Part shown: piece after piece, positions 32,515 to 45,000 of the stretch | Layout: every line of letters starts with the position of its first letter | Position numbering within the stretch: position 1 is the first letter of the stretch | Assembly: GCA_000729835.1 (NCBI GenBank) | Contig: JFHB01000017.1 | Location: 124,001 to 188,000, forward strand | Length of the DNA stretch: 64,000 nt | Origin: Atkinsonella hypoxylon | Taxonomy: Eukaryota; Ascomycota; Sordariomycetes; Hypocreales; Clavicipitaceae | Direction: 5' to 3' | The notes under the pieces: generated by a model | The model's input: only the letters and a program-made list of their open reading frames with translations | Database searches by the model: none | What the model was told of the DNA's origin: nothing | Translations under genes and position numbers: made by a program

Positions 32515-33102
32515 CAATGATAATTTCTCCAATCTTCCAGCCGAGCTTCGATTGCAGGTCTGGGAACTAGCATATGGTCCTCGCACCTTCAAGGTTCGCT
32601 TCAAACTTGGTCAGGTCCCGTTGGGCAAAACGCGCAGAAGCAGACGCCGCGGCGCGGTTTACGCCACTCCCCCCACGCCAGTTACCAGCAGCGTTGCATA
32701 TCTATCATGAATCTCTTGCAATCGCCATGGCATATTACGAGCCAGCCGTCAAACATGAATCGGAACCACGATATACCGGGATCAACTTTGAGTGGGATGT
32801 CACATTGATTGGCGAATTCGACTTTCGATGGTTAGGTCCAGACGCTGCGCGCATCCAGCGACTCAAGTTTGCACCCACGCGTGAAGAAGTGTTTTTTCGA
32901 CGTCGTGGAAATGGCAGAGCGGTTTCCTAGCGTGAGGAAACTCTATGTTTTCTGCCTTGATCACCCGGGTTGTGAGTTCCATTGCGAGGGCATGTGCTGG
33001 CCATGTTCGACGGAAAATGTGTGGTTGGTTGACAAGAGCAACAAGATGATACGTGTTGCAGGAAGTGACGGAATTATCAAAGCGTATTATATTGAGTTCT
33101 AG
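32515..33102 (+). pseudogene. Broken 2EXR-domain gene
   Basis: Three plus-strand frames together make a fungal 2EXR protein. First NFSNLPAELRLQVWELAYGPRTFKV (family N-terminal signature LPxELRxxIWExA) with an in-frame stop upstream and no ATG. Then, in another frame, LHIYHESLAIAMAYYEP and GINFEWDVTLIGEFDFRWLGPDA. Then, in the third frame from about 32870, HPRVKKCFFDVVEMAERFPSVRKLYVF, ending at 33102. Two frame changes and a lost start indicate a pseudogene. The 2EXR family is large in filamentous fungi and its function is unknown. Confidence 0.7.
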
Positions 33103-33709
33103 GGCGATCACCATAGTGAGTGTGTGGATGCCCCAAGCTTGTATATAAACCGCCCGCTTCTGAACAGAAAGATGAGATGAAGGAAGGAACTTAGAACTAC
33201 ACATCACTTGTAGTGCAAAGCTTGCCAGAGCGATGGCCGTAGCGCTAACTATGTCGGCCATGATTGTAAGCAGTGCCGACAACTTAGCTCGGTGCAAACA
33301 CATTGTGAAGTTCTGAACCGACGAAGTGATCCTATCTTGGAGGACCCTCAGAGCGCAGGGCGGCACCCAGAAGCCGAGATAGTGGCGAACGTGTGAAGCA
33401 GACAGATAAGGAACAGAATGTTGTGCCATTGCGCCATGCAAGAGGCTCCGTACCCTGGGCCAGACGGCATTATACATGTATGTTGTGGCGCATCCCAGAC
33501 TGGCCCCCAGACATTCACCATCAAAGGACGCATGCGAGGTGACATTAATTTGACATCCGACGGTCGTGTTACCAGGTAATGCTAGGCCTGCTTCGATCAA
33601 AATAGTACACTAAGCGCAGATGGCATGCTTTTCCATCCTCGTTATCAACACATATGTTACTCACATATGGAATAGACGAGCAGAAGCAGACGGATAAGCT
33701 GCCATCGCC

Positions 33710-35054
33710 ATGTTCGGCTTACACGCAAAGGAGGATCGGCCAACGCCCAAAGAGGTCTACAATTGGCGTCTTTACTCCGAGCCAGCCATCATGGCCACGG
33801 GTTCTATGTTGTGCGTGGGCAGAAGAATCATCATTGCATGCCTCATGCCTGGACACAGGCTTATGAAGAAGCACAGGTTCGGATACGACTCTGCCTTTGT
33901 AGGGACAACGATTGCGCGACAGAGCTTCAAGTCGTCATTCAATATCCGACAGAGTGCTGCGGCGGACATTTCGAGCAACATCACGTCGGCTTTTCAGGCG
34001 GGCGCTTTTTTCGGCGCGTTGATCTGTTTTCCGCGTATGTCAGCAGGTACAAACAATTTTTGCGCGAGTTTCATCCTTTCGAGTTTTCTATATTTCTTTT
34101 CACCTTGGTTTTTTTTTTTTTTTTGCCCTTTGTACTAAGATATTCAAGTGACTGAGAAAATTGGCCGCAAATGGGCCTTGCAAGCCAGCGTGACGATATT
34201 TCTCATCGGCGCAGCGCTCATGACGGCCGCCACCCATCAGCTGTCATATATATGTGAGCCATGAACCCTAGACCCTGTATCTGACTGAATTGTAGTTACG
34301 TGGAAGACCCGCTTGCTCATGGATTTGCCTACGTACAAAGATGCTGGGCGCGTGCTTACCGGCGTCGCTTGCGGTGCCATCACGGCGACAGTGCCAAGCT
34401 ACATTGCCGAGCTGTCGGTAGTATCCATCCGTGGCATACTCACGGGGTTTTTCGAAGTTGCCTATCAGATAGGTACCTTGGTTGGCTTTTGGATCAACTA
34501 CGGGATCAATCAGCACATGGACGTTACGTCATCTGAAAGCTGGAGAGTGCCCATGGCCGTCCAGCTCATTCCGGCCGGCGCCCTTTTCATCGGCGGACTC
34601 TTCTTGCACGAGAGCCCGCTTTGGCTGATGCGTAAGGGGCGCGAAGACGACGCGACAAGAGTCCTCGAAGCCGTCAGAATGTTACCACGTTCTCATATCT
34701 GTGCGCGTGCCTCCCCGAGTGTTCCGGCGACGAAAATGAAACGCCAGCGTACTACTAGACTTGCTGACCATGGTCTTCAGACATACAAGAAGATCTGGAC
34801 ATGTTGCGCGTCCGCGTAGCAGATGAGTTCAGAATAGCCCAAAGATACGGCACAGGGTCTTGGGCATTGTTCCGCGGCGCTTTGGCTGAGTTGTCGCGGA
34901 GGGGAGTTCGGAATCGCGTCGCGTTGGTGTTTTGCGCTTTCACGCTGCAAAACATGTCGGGCGCTGCGGCGATAAACTACTACTCCCCGACGCTTTTTGC
35001 CTCAATTGGCCTCCACGATGTGGCTTTGTACACAGGCATCTATGGCCTGGTAAA

Positions 35055-35113
<59 letters not shown>

Positions 35114-35959
35114 CTCTGGTCCCGGCCGCCCCTGACCTGACTGCCTGACCGCTCGTGATTAGCTGTCGCCTCCATCGCATTCTATGGCTTCCTGATCGAT
35201 GCTTGGGGAAGAAGAAGACCTACTATACTATCCTCCGCGGTATGCTCCGCTTGCTTGTGGATGGTCGGCGCATACGTCAAGATCGGGCAGCCTGCGGATG
35301 CGATCGCTTTGGACAAAACCCTCTCGGCATCCACAGCAGCTGGTGGTAGAGCAGCCACTGCCATGATTATGATCTACTCTGTTTTGTAAGGCGCCTCATG
35401 TATTTATTCTTTCTATTCCTTCTGGAACCGCAGAGATCAATTAAGCTGATTGCTGTTCGGCGGGACGAGTTGGTCGTTTGGCTTGAATGGCATACCGTGG
35501 ATTGTCTCGGCCGAGATCTTCCCAGGAGCATTGAGAAACTTGACGGGCACATGGGCTGCCCTGGTTCAGTGGTTTGCTTTTCTTGCCTCTCAATTTCGTT
35601 GATGATACCGCGAAATGGGCTGATGAATCAACAGGCTCACGCAGTTTGCCATCACCAAGGCGCTTCCTTATATTTTCAACGTATTTGGCTATGGGACATG
35701 GTTCTTCTTCGCCTCGTGGATGATTGTAGCGTCAGTTTGGGCCTTTGTGTTCCTTCCAGAGACAAAAGGCAGGACGCTGGACGAGATGGATGACATTTTG
35801 TAAGTTGCTTCGTTGTCACTTCTTGTGGCGCAAACTTTCCCTCTTAGCAGACACTGTTCTTGTCTAACGGGAGACAGTGGCTATAGTCAGGTTTCGCGCG
35901 GTGACCAGGGGGCACTGGATCAGACTGGCGGAATGTCTTGGCGGACGAGTACGGAGTAA
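33710..35959 (+). CDS. MFS sugar/quinate-type transporter
   Basis: Predicted 12-helix plasma-membrane proton symporter of the sugar porter family, closest by eye to fungal quinate/hexose permeases. Nine exons: 33710-33810, 33877-34034, 34149-34253, 34341-34700, 34781-35056, 35163-35385, 35470-35571, 35635-35799 and 35878-35959. They total 523 residues with all phases closing. Seen signatures are FGYDSAFVGTTIARQSF, TEKIGRKWAL, YAGRVLTGVACGAI, ESPLWLMRKGRE, NMSGAAAINYYSPTLF, FGLNGIPWIVSAEIFPGALR and FLPETKGRTLDEMDDIF. Intron 5 begins inside a (GT)28 microsatellite, so its 5' splice site is the first GT of the repeat. Introns 2 and 3 end in AAG and intron 6 in GAG. Substrate cannot be read from sequence. 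The gene appears intact. Confidence 0.88.
35057..35112 (+). repeat. (GT)28 microsatellite inside an intron
   Basis: Uninterrupted GT dinucleotides start exactly at the 5' splice site of MFS intron 5 (AAAAG|GTGTGT). Repeat-length change would not shift the frame as long as the first GT is used. Confidence 0.9.
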
Positions 35960-38692
35960 GGGATCATCAACGCAGCGGCATGAAGAGGTGATCAGCCTCT
36001 TTCGCTCGCACTCACACATTCCATGAAGATCTTGTATCCTGACGGGCCCACCAATCTGGCAGATTGCCCAATGGGAGAGCGCTGCTTCGCTCGAGGCTGC
36101 GACTTTGTGTCACTTGTGTGGGTGGGCCGCGTAAATGAAGAATATGGACCCAGCCGCAGCCGTGCCAGCCACCACTTGTCCACGGCTGTCCGCCACTCAA
36201 TATCGCAGCGCGACACGCGGAGAGGGCAGGCACGAAGACAGGCACGGGGGCGTGGGGAGGCCGGCAAAGACGGAGGGATTGGTTTCATCAATGATGATCA
36301 TCAATTAACCTAAAATTGCGACCTACCCACCTATCCGCATCGCACATCGCAGTCAACGAGGTTAATTGGAGAGAGCTCGGATTTCTTTCCACGCTTTCGA
36401 ATCCATTAACTAGCGACCGACTTTAAGCTATTACACTAGGCGCATTCCATTATAACACTCCAAACAAGGCTAAGCTGCAGGCAGCCTACGGATTCCTTGA
36501 ATATCACATCGGGGCCTTCCCGTACGGAAAGAAAAGGTTTGGAATTTTTCAAGATGGACTCGACGCGAGCAGGCATCATGCACTCTGCACTCCGTAATGA
36601 CCGTTTCAATCCCGGATTGCAATTTCCCCTCTAGCAATTTGCCTGGGGAGAAAAAAAAAAAATTCGAAACGTGAGACGAGGGAAAGGGGCGTGCACGGGC
36701 TTCCCAAAACAGGTCGCACGATCGTAGCGGAAGTGCAGAGGACGTACGAGCCCGTTTTAGCGTGATTGTGTCGCCCCAGGGGTGACGGATGAACCGTGGC
36801 GTGCATCGCATCGCGGCGTGGAATGAATGAATGCCCGTCCGTCACCGTCCGTCACCAGTCCGTCACCAACGCCGTCCCTTGCTACCCCTACCCCTACCCC
36901 TAGTCGATGCAGCAGGGGCAGGGGCCGGGGCAGTGTCATTGTTTGCTGGCCAATCGCGGGCCCACGCTCCTTCGCACGCAACTGACTCGTCCGCCTCTGC
37001 GGGACGGCATGTTGGTTCGATAGCCTTGCAGAACATGGGACTATCTTTTTGCCTGCCTAACCCTACCTTAATATGACATGACGGCTAGGTACGTTGCGCG
37101 CAATTGAGCTTGTGAGCCAATCATATTAGTGCATAAGAGGGGTACTTGAAATTGTCGTCTTTTTTTTGAAATCACAAAGAGCTTAAGATCGGCTGGAGTG
37201 GAGGTCGTGCTCACGACTCAGCGGTCGTCTTAGACAATCGAAGGGAAGTACTCTGTACATGCCAACGCCAACTCGCAAGCTGCACCCGCTATTAGCGCAA
37301 CGGGCTAGCTGGCACGACGAAGAAACTGAGGTTTACTTTGTGCATACCTGTCGCTGCGATAAGCTTAATTTTTTTTTTTTTTTTTTGATTCGTTTGGTTC
37401 TGGCTAGATTTTTGTTTTTTGTTGTTTTGTTTTTTTCTTTTCCCACATGGCAAACTTCAATTCGGCACGCAATAGAATATAAGATGGCATGTCAGGCGTC
37501 ATGAATCTCTAGAAATTCTGACCAGCACTTGTGGCCGGGCTATTTTGCTGCGCGCAATGAGACTGCCCTGTGAGTTGCTGCACCCAGGGATAGTGTCCAC
37601 AGTGCCCTGGCAGTGCGAGGTACAGAGTACGCACCCCCACGATTACAGTCAACGGGTCTGGTACTCCGCACCGAGTTATACCGGACTCCTTAGTGCTCAG
37701 GTACCCAGCTTAATTAGGCGGAATGCTGGTGCCGGGTCCGGGTTGTTCATCACGTCCCGAAACACCCCCAGCTCACCACAACCACCCCTGTGGCGATGCC
37801 GATACTGTCCTTGTTGTGTGTTGTCTTAATGGAGTGTCAAAGTGCGTCTTTGGAATGCATGTACATAGCGACAGAGCACGACAGGTGCGGAGTAGTTCGT
37901 ACGGCATTCGCATGGTACAAAGGTACAGAGGTACAGAGGTACAGAGGTACAAAGGTACAAAGGTACAATGGGTGTACCAGACAGTCTGGTAACATCAAGT
38001 ATTCTTACCGGGTGCCAACGTCTGTCTGGCCTGCTTGCCTGCTCAAAGACCTCTTCCCTCGCCAGCTGGCTTTATTGCTGGACCCTTATCCTCAGTCGTG
38101 CCTTCCTGAATCCTGAAACTTTCTCCTGCTCCTTGCTTGCATTTTCCTGTCCGTTTGCTTCCCACCCTGTGTACACACTCTTTCACACTCTTTCACCCTC
38201 ATCACCCTCATTTCTTTCACCTTTCTTCTTTTTGCTGCTTTTCCTTCTTTTTGTTTGTCGTCGTTTTGACAAGCTAAGATCCATCTTCTACGCCGGTCGT
38301 TGAACCAAGGCACCGATCCAGACTTCTCGTCTGCTTTCCCTCGTTTACGGCGCCTCTTTTACTCACCCGCTGTCGTTACATGACCTGAGGTTCATCTTTG
38401 TCTGCACCTCGCGCTCACAGCAGCCCTCCGCCAACCGCCAAAGAGTGATCGACAATCTCTCAGCCGTTTCCCTCCTCCAGTTTACCTTGCCATATCCCCA
38501 TGCCCTGGGCAAATCTTTGGATATCTTGCTGGTAGCTAGAACGAATCCTGTCAGATTTCTCACTCGTTCAGGTTGTGTCTCAAACGAGTATCAGGCATAC
38601 TCTTGAGGGTATACTTTGAGCTTCGACATTTCACACGATTTACAACACAGAGAGTTATTAGTCTGGACTGATTCATATCGTGTGGCATCATC
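35960..38692. other. Intergenic DNA, 2.7 kb, between transporter and glycosyltransferase
   Basis: No gene is recognised. It contains a CGTCAC repeat (36838-36870), a T-run region (37368-37440) and a decamer repeat AGGTACA(G/A) (about 37917-37970). A long C/T-rich tract at 38140-38260 upstream of the glycosyltransferase fits a pyrimidine-rich promoter or 5' leader of a highly expressed fungal gene. The leader appears to be long. Confidence 0.55.
37917..37970 (+). repeat. ACAGAGGT-type tandem repeat
   Basis: Six to seven head-to-tail copies of an 8-bp unit (GGTACAGA or GGTACAAA). Confidence 0.75.
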
Positions 38693-40348
38693 ATGGGGGC
38701 GATTTTCCTCGGTCCTAAGCGCTCAATGACGATGCGGAGGCCTTTCTTCAGAGCGCTCCTTGCCGCCCTGTGCCTGCTGCTTGTTCTCGTGGCTTTCATT
38801 CGGCCTGATGTAGGACCAGTTCGACATCGACTCGTCCGCAAACCAGCTGTCAAAGCGAGCCACGTTCATGAGCAGAAGCCGCTTGATGACGGCAACCCTC
38901 CTGTCTCGGATGAATCTATCTTATCAGATGGACGTCTAGTTGCCAGCAGATTCAACTTGAACTGTAGTGTTGATATGCCCCATTTGCAAGAGATCAGAGA
39001 AAAGTATGATTTGGATGAACGATTCCAATATATGAAGCGATACGTCCGGTTCACCAGGACTGAAGGGTTAGAGCGGAAGCGCATGACCAAGATTTCTCAG
39101 AATCTCTTAAACGGCCCTTTCAAGACGGTGGATGTTAACAAACACTATGCGGAAGATCATTGCGATGCCCCGCTTGAATTCCAAGTTCCCGCATCCGGCC
39201 TGCCATCCACGGCTAACGCTTCCGACTTTATGTTCGGCGTGTCGACCACATACAAGCGATTTATGGATCCAGAAACAACGCCCATCAATGAGTGGGTTTA
39301 CTGGCTTACCGACAGCCGTGGGCGCTCTAACGGTGGTAAGCTGCTACTTATGCTTCTGGACGCGAGCGATGAGGAGCTCCAGGAGGTGGCTAATCTACTC
39401 GGGGATGTCGGTATTGACGTCGATGTTTACCACTCGGACTCGTCTCTAGAAATGGCTGTCCGGTATCTTAGCCTAGTTCCTACGCTCTACACTCACCCTG
39501 ACGCACAAAACAAGAAGTGGCTGGTGACCTGCGACGACGATACCTTCTTTCCCAGTATGCACGAGTTAGTTGACAAAATGGCGAAACACGACCATACCCG
39601 CGAAATGTATATTGGCACTTTATCTGAGGATACAGGGGCGCTTGAGAGGCATGGATCACAGGCATTTGGTGGAGGAGGAATTTTCTTATCTCTCCCCATG
39701 GCTGAGAGAATCACGGATCTCTACGATAGCTGCACCACGGAGGAAAAGATCTCGGAGTCCAACTCGGGATGGGGCCCCCAAGGTGACATTATCCTCAGAA
39801 AATGCATCTACGAAAATACAGATACTCGGTTGACCACCTTCTGGGATTTGTGGCAACTCGACTTCTTCGGCCATCCCGCTGGATTCTATGAATGGGGCAT
39901 CAAACCGCTCTCGTTGCACCACTACCGAGGTGGAGGTTGGCATAAGGCTAAGCCTGGCCAGTATACCAAGATTGCGCATACCTGCGGAGAAGATTGCACA
40001 CTGCAGCGTTTCCAGACCAAGGACGACTTCATCATTTCCGGCTATTCCATCGCCCACTACCCCGAAGGCGTGACATTTGACACCAACCAGATTGAGGCCA
40101 CGCTCCATGCTGCACCAGAAGACAAGGGCTGGAACCTTGACTATATGCTGGGACCTCGACGACCAAACCTGGAAAAGACTGGCAAGAAGATTGCCTGGGA
40201 ACTAGAAGAGGCGGAAATCCAATCGGATGGCTCCGTACTACAAACATATACACGAAGGCAAAACGATGAACGATGGGTACATTCTGATAAGCAGCCCATG
40301 AGCAACATAGACGGAATCATCGAGCTCGTCTGGATACCGTCGTCATGA
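38693..40348 (+). CDS. Type II membrane glycosyltransferase, GT31/fringe-like
   Basis: Predicted Golgi glycosyltransferase of 551 residues in one exon. A short basic cytoplasmic tail is followed by one membrane anchor (about residues 18-36, FFRALLAALCLLLVLVAF), a stem and a catalytic domain. The domain shows WVYWLTDSRGR, KKWLVTCDDDTFF (DxD metal/nucleotide-sugar site, Asp about 281-283) and GALERHGSQAFGGGGIFLS. Next comes SGWGPQGDIILRKC, and later WQLDFFGHPAGFYEWG and LSLHHYRGGGWH. This order matches fringe-like GT31 relatives (DUF604 type) found in ascomycetes. Donor and acceptor sugars are unknown. The start at 38693 keeps a basic tail; Met codons at residues 12 and 14 are alternatives. Confidence 0.85.
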   Translation: MGAIFLGPKRSMTMRRPFFRALLAALCLLLVLVAFIRPDVGPVRHRLVRKPAVKASHVHEQKPLDDGNPPVSDESILSDGRLVASRFNLNCSVDMPHLQEIREKYDLDERFQYMKRYVRFTRTEGLERKRMTKISQNLLNGPFKTVDVNKHYAEDHCDAPLEFQVPASGLPSTANASDFMFGVSTTYKRFMDPETTPINEWVYWLTDSRGRSNGGKLLLMLLDASDEELQEVANLLGDVGIDVDVYHSDSSLEMAVRYLSLVPTLYTHPDAQNKKWLVTCDDDTFFPSMHELVDKMAKHDHTREMYIGTLSEDTGALERHGSQAFGGGGIFLSLPMAERITDLYDSCTTEEKISESNSGWGPQGDIILRKCIYENTDTRLTTFWDLWQLDFFGHPAGFYEWGIKPLSLHHYRGGGWHKAKPGQYTKIAHTCGEDCTLQRFQTKDDFIISGYSIAHYPEGVTFDTNQIEATLHAAPEDKGWNLDYMLGPRRPNLEKTGKKIAWELEEAEIQSDGSVLQTYTRRQNDERWVHSDKQPMSNIDGIIELVWIPSS

Positions 40349-42049
40349 TGGAATAGACTCATCTTCAGTCGAGTTGATTCCAGATGATTCAAAGCACGAC
40401 ATCCATGCATCTCGTCCCGCCCACAGTGACTCTGACTGTCATGACTCGCTCCGTCGATGCGACTTGTTTTATAGCGACCGACCGACGGCCCACGGCTCTA
40501 ATTTATATTGCAACAAGTAGTCGGGACCTCATTCACTCTTTTTCTCCCAAGCTCAATAATAGCTTGCAGCCATATGACGGATTTGGAAGAAATAGTCCAA
40601 GGCGATGAGGAGAACAATTTGCTGTGACGCACCTCGACTTCCATTGAAGAAATATGCACCATCTTCGTTAGGAAGGGCGTTTCGGGAGAAGGACCTCGAT
40701 AATTTTGTGTTGAAAACCATTTTGTTCTCTTTTGGACAGATATCGCTACTCTTTATGTTATCTATGTACAGCATCACCCATGCATGTATGGGTCTTGTAT
40801 TGTAATGTTTTGAAACACATAACGGGGAAAGTTGTATCAAATCTGTGGCAACTTTAGGAACCAGGTAATTGAATGAATATGCTGAAATTACGACGGAGTT
40901 GCGAATTGTGTCTGTATGTAGCTTACGAAACGTCTTTATATTGCCAGCTATCAAGGTATAACGACAGTTTTGGGTCCGACAGTTTCGAGTCATACGACGG
41001 TAGTTAAAAGGATGCCCGGACCTATGTACAAAACAAGGGTAGGTCTAGCAATATTCGCGGTTCAGTATGCATCATGGCACGTCGTCCGTCGATCAACCAG
41101 GAAAGTGACAAGATTCAGGGGGACGTAAATATCCAACCGTAGATTTCAAATTTCCAACTGGATCTAGCCAATTGCGGAAGAATCCCTGCACACCTATTTT
41201 GAGTGCAAAAGTACTTTTAATGTTTCTTTTTAAGCTATGCAGCGCTTCTTACAACGCGTCAATGCATGGGCACAAAAAAAAACGCACTTTCATCCTAAAT
41301 ATACATATAGCTACTGCTGCAGTGACTTCCTATGGAAAGAAACATGAGAGGTACTGTTGTGTGGAGATGTTGTGAGGAGATCGCACCAAGTGACCCTTCC
41401 GTCAGCTAGATCACGTGGAAAGTTTGAAATCGACAGTTTGGATATTTACGTCCCCGTATGTTAAAAAAAAAAATAATAAAAAAAAGGGAGGATCACAACC
41501 CCCCATTCCCCACTTATGCGTAGACACATTCCACCAAGTAAAGTAAGCCGAATCGAACAATCTCATTACTACCTGCAGCAAGGACCCCCCACAGCCGAGC
41601 ATAGCCCCATTTTCCCTCATTCATGATAATCAGAAACACAAAAAACGCAACTGGGGTATAGCATGCATCAAGGCAAATGCAGGCTGGGAGGATTAAGTTG
41701 GGGGGGGAAGAGCCGAAAAGACTGGGTGAGCATAACTAGCGTACGCTTTGCAATTGTGCCGCCTGGATAAAGATAACGCCGCGGCCCGCTATGTATGTTG
41801 AGGCATTTCATGAGCCAGCAGGCTTGTGTACAAATAGTGCATGAAGCGGAAACGAAAAGCAACATTTTAAAAAGAAAAAGAGAAAGAGAAAGAAAAAAGT
41901 AAAGAAGCAAAAGGAAACAACATAAAAAGAACATCTGTCGCAACGTTTCTCTGGTTTGGAGAAGGAAAGAAAAAAACAATTCACTGTCGGCCACTTGCTT
42001 CTGACGACTCTTCCTGTCGCGTGGTCTTCCAAAGAAAGCTCAGCCCCGC
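40349..42049. other. Convergent intergenic region with a foldback element
   Basis: The glycosyltransferase and kinesin genes converge here, so only terminators and 3' UTRs are expected. No gene is seen. A purine-rich stretch (41865-41930) lies in the kinesin 3' UTR side. Confidence 0.55.
41119..41455. mobile_element. MITE-like element with about 50-bp terminal inverted repeats
   Basis: Left end GGGGACGTAAATATCCAA at 41119 and its inverse TTGGATATTTACGTCCCC ending at 41455. The imperfect inverted repeat continues inward through TAGATTTCAAA / TTTGAAATCGA, CCA and GATCTAGC / GCTAGATC. The interior (about 240 bp) has no coding frame. I cannot see a target-site duplication. Confidence 0.7.
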
Positions 42050-45000
42050 CTAGAAGCAATTCAAACTGCCCTTCTTCTTCTTGCCCTTGTTAATGGCGTT
42101 CATTCTCTCCTCGAGCTGCTTCCTAGCCAGCTCGGCTGCCTGGCGCTTCTTGCGCTCTTCCTCGACGGCTTGCATGCTCCAGCGATTGTCGGGCTGCTGC
42201 TCAGACTGTCGGTCCTTCAGTTCCTTGAGCTCCGTCTCCAACTCCTGCGCGCGCTTCTTCCACGCGTCGCAGTCGCTCTTAATCTTCTTGGATTGCTTCT
42301 CAAGGTCTGTGAGCGCCTCTTCGAGCGTCTGTGTTAGCTGGCGCTCGGCCTGGAGATGCTTCTCAATCGTCCTGATGCGAGCTTCTTGATCTTCTGTCAG
42401 CTGGGAGATGTTGACGTTGTCTTTGCTGACCGGTCGGCCTGTCGTCGGGGATGGGGAGACAATATTGGTTGGCGAACTGCTCCTCCCAGCTACGTTCGGC
42501 AATGGCGGTAGAGGGATGGCAGGCGGAGGTGAAGGCAGTGAGGCATGTGAGCTGCTTTTGCGGATAGTCGAGTTGGAATTCGATCGCTTGACCTCACCAA
42601 TAGCTGACAGCTCATGAAACTTGGCCTGGAGGGACGCATATTCCTCTCGGATGCTCTCCAAGTCGGCTTGAAGCTGGGCGCGAGCCATGGTGGCTTCTTC
42701 TAGCTGGGCATTTCTCTCGGTCTGCAATGTGCTCAGACGGTTATTGGTCAGTTGAGCCTCGTCGAAATTGTTTTGCAGCTGCTCCTCCAGCTCTTCGACA
42801 AGCCGGCTGTTCTTATTGTTACGGCCCTCGAGGTCAACAAGCTTGGTCTGCACGGCAGCAATCATGTCGGCAATCGACCAAGGAACAGTCTCGGCGGAAC
42901 CGGACAGCATTTCCGTCAACGTCACCTTGGCAGCCTCAACGTCGCCCAATACTTTTTGGTTGACAATAGTAAGCTCAGCAACGCGAGCCTTCATCTCTTC
43001 AGCTTTGCCTTGTTCCTCCGCGAGCAGTTTCTGATGTACCAAAAGTTTCTCTACACGCTCGGAGAGCAACTCAATGCTGACTTCTAGACCCATGCCATCT
43101 GCGACCTGAGAGGCAACCTTGTGCAGCGCATCCCTAGCGTGAACAAGCTCCTCGTCTAGCTTTTGGACGGCATCAGCGTGCTCTTGCATAAGCACCTCGG
43201 CCTGCTCCTCGTAGCTCTTTTGCTCACGCAACTTCAATTCGGACAGTTCTTTGCTATGGGCCTCCTTGGCATGCTTCAGGGCGTCTTGATGGGATTTCGC
43301 TGCATCAGCGTGATGGGCAATCTTGTCTTCGAGTATGACCACCAGCTTACGGTGATGCTCGAGCTCTTTCGCAGCAGTCTCGTGAGTCGTCCTTAATTCA
43401 TCAAGTTGGGACTTGGCGGCCGAGTGCTCGGCCTCAAGCTCGGCAATCTTTGTGGCGTTGCTGTGAATGATGGCCTTGTGTCCATCAATTTCGGTGCGCA
43501 AAAAGCTGACGATTTTTTGGTGCTCCTCCTCGAGTTCTTGTATAGATTGTTCGTTCCCGGAGTCGCCATTGGACAGAGAGTAGGTGTGACTCTTCTGCAA
43601 AGCTGCGAGTTGCGCTTCGAGCTTCAAGATGATAGCACGTAAACCAGCTTCATTCTTCTCGCTAGATTCCAGAACCAGACGATGCTTTCGTTCCCAGCTA
43701 GCCAATTCCTCACTGAGATTTGCAATTCTTTGCTGACTTTCTTTCTCAACATCACCGTCAGCACTCTTATCGTCTGCAGTACCGTTGACGGATGGTCTGG
43801 CGTTCTTTATCGATTCCCGAAGCTCTTCAACCTGTGATGTCAACTCCTTCTCTCGGGACTCGTAAGCCTCACGCATTTGCGTCATTTGTTTCTCATTCCG
43901 CTCCAGTTGATCACGCAGATTTGCAACCATGGAAATGTCCATTGGGCTGGCCTTCAAGCTTGATCTCTCCCGTGTCAAACCGGAAATGATGGTCATCTTA
44001 GTTTCCATTTCTTTCTTGGCCGAGGCAATATCCGCCTCCAGCTCCTGAATGCGCTCACTTCGGGATTGGAGTTCATGCATTGCGGAGTTCAAGTTAAGCT
44101 CAAAGTTATGCATCACCTCAGGCTTATTCTGCAAGTTCAGGATCGCGATGTTTCGTAGGGAAGCAAATGACCGATGTGCTCGATCGGTGACCAAGAGATT
44201 CTGGCTTGATTTGCGACGGATTACTGGAGTACTGGTTCTTGATGAAGAGGCCTCGACTGCACGGGCCTTTGATATTTCAGTCCTGAGTTCTTCGATCATG
44301 ACAAGCGTCTCATTGTGGGTGGATTCTAGTTCAGCGTATTTCTCAGCCAGCGACCTTTCGGCGGCTGCTTTGTCCTCGGCAATTCGTCGCAATCTCGCAA
44401 CCTCAGCGGCCAGCTGCTCGTTATCAACTTGATGAGCCGAGTTCTCGGATGAAACCATTGGCTTTGTGGTGGCAGAGTCGTCTTCCGATCTAAGGTCACA
44501 TGCTGAAGTGTCCATTGTGGCAGGGGACTGCATGGCCGAGGATAGCTCCGTAGACAGAGAGCGCGACAAGGATGAACGGGGTTCGTCCTTGAGATCAAAA
44601 AACTTGCCATCAGACATGAACGAATCGGGGCGTGTCTGAGGCGGTGTAGATGTAGACATGATGGAGTCACGCACTCTTAATTGCTCAGGATGCCGGGCTT
44701 CGTCGACAGCATCTCGAAGTTCGGAGAGTGAGCGTAGTGTTTCGTCATATTTAGCCTGGAGCTGTTCATATTCATGGATTCTAGTCTCATGTTCGACACG
44801 AAGGTCGACGAGCTCCTGGGTCACGCTCTCCAATTTATCAGCGACATATTTGTGCTGTGCGGTTGTCGGTCGGTCAAGACCATTGGCCAAGTCTTTGGCG
44901 TCAGTTGAATCGATCCTCTCCGCTGTGTCACCATCGACATTTGACTCGTCTCCCAACTCGGCGGTATCATCCGCATCTTTGCCATGTTCCCCGTAAGATT

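Noticed and set aside
32863..33600. Minus-strand open frame of 245 codons
   Set aside because: It overlaps the 2EXR relic antisense at its 3' end, starts without context and has no family motif that I recognise; long frames antisense to coding DNA are common.
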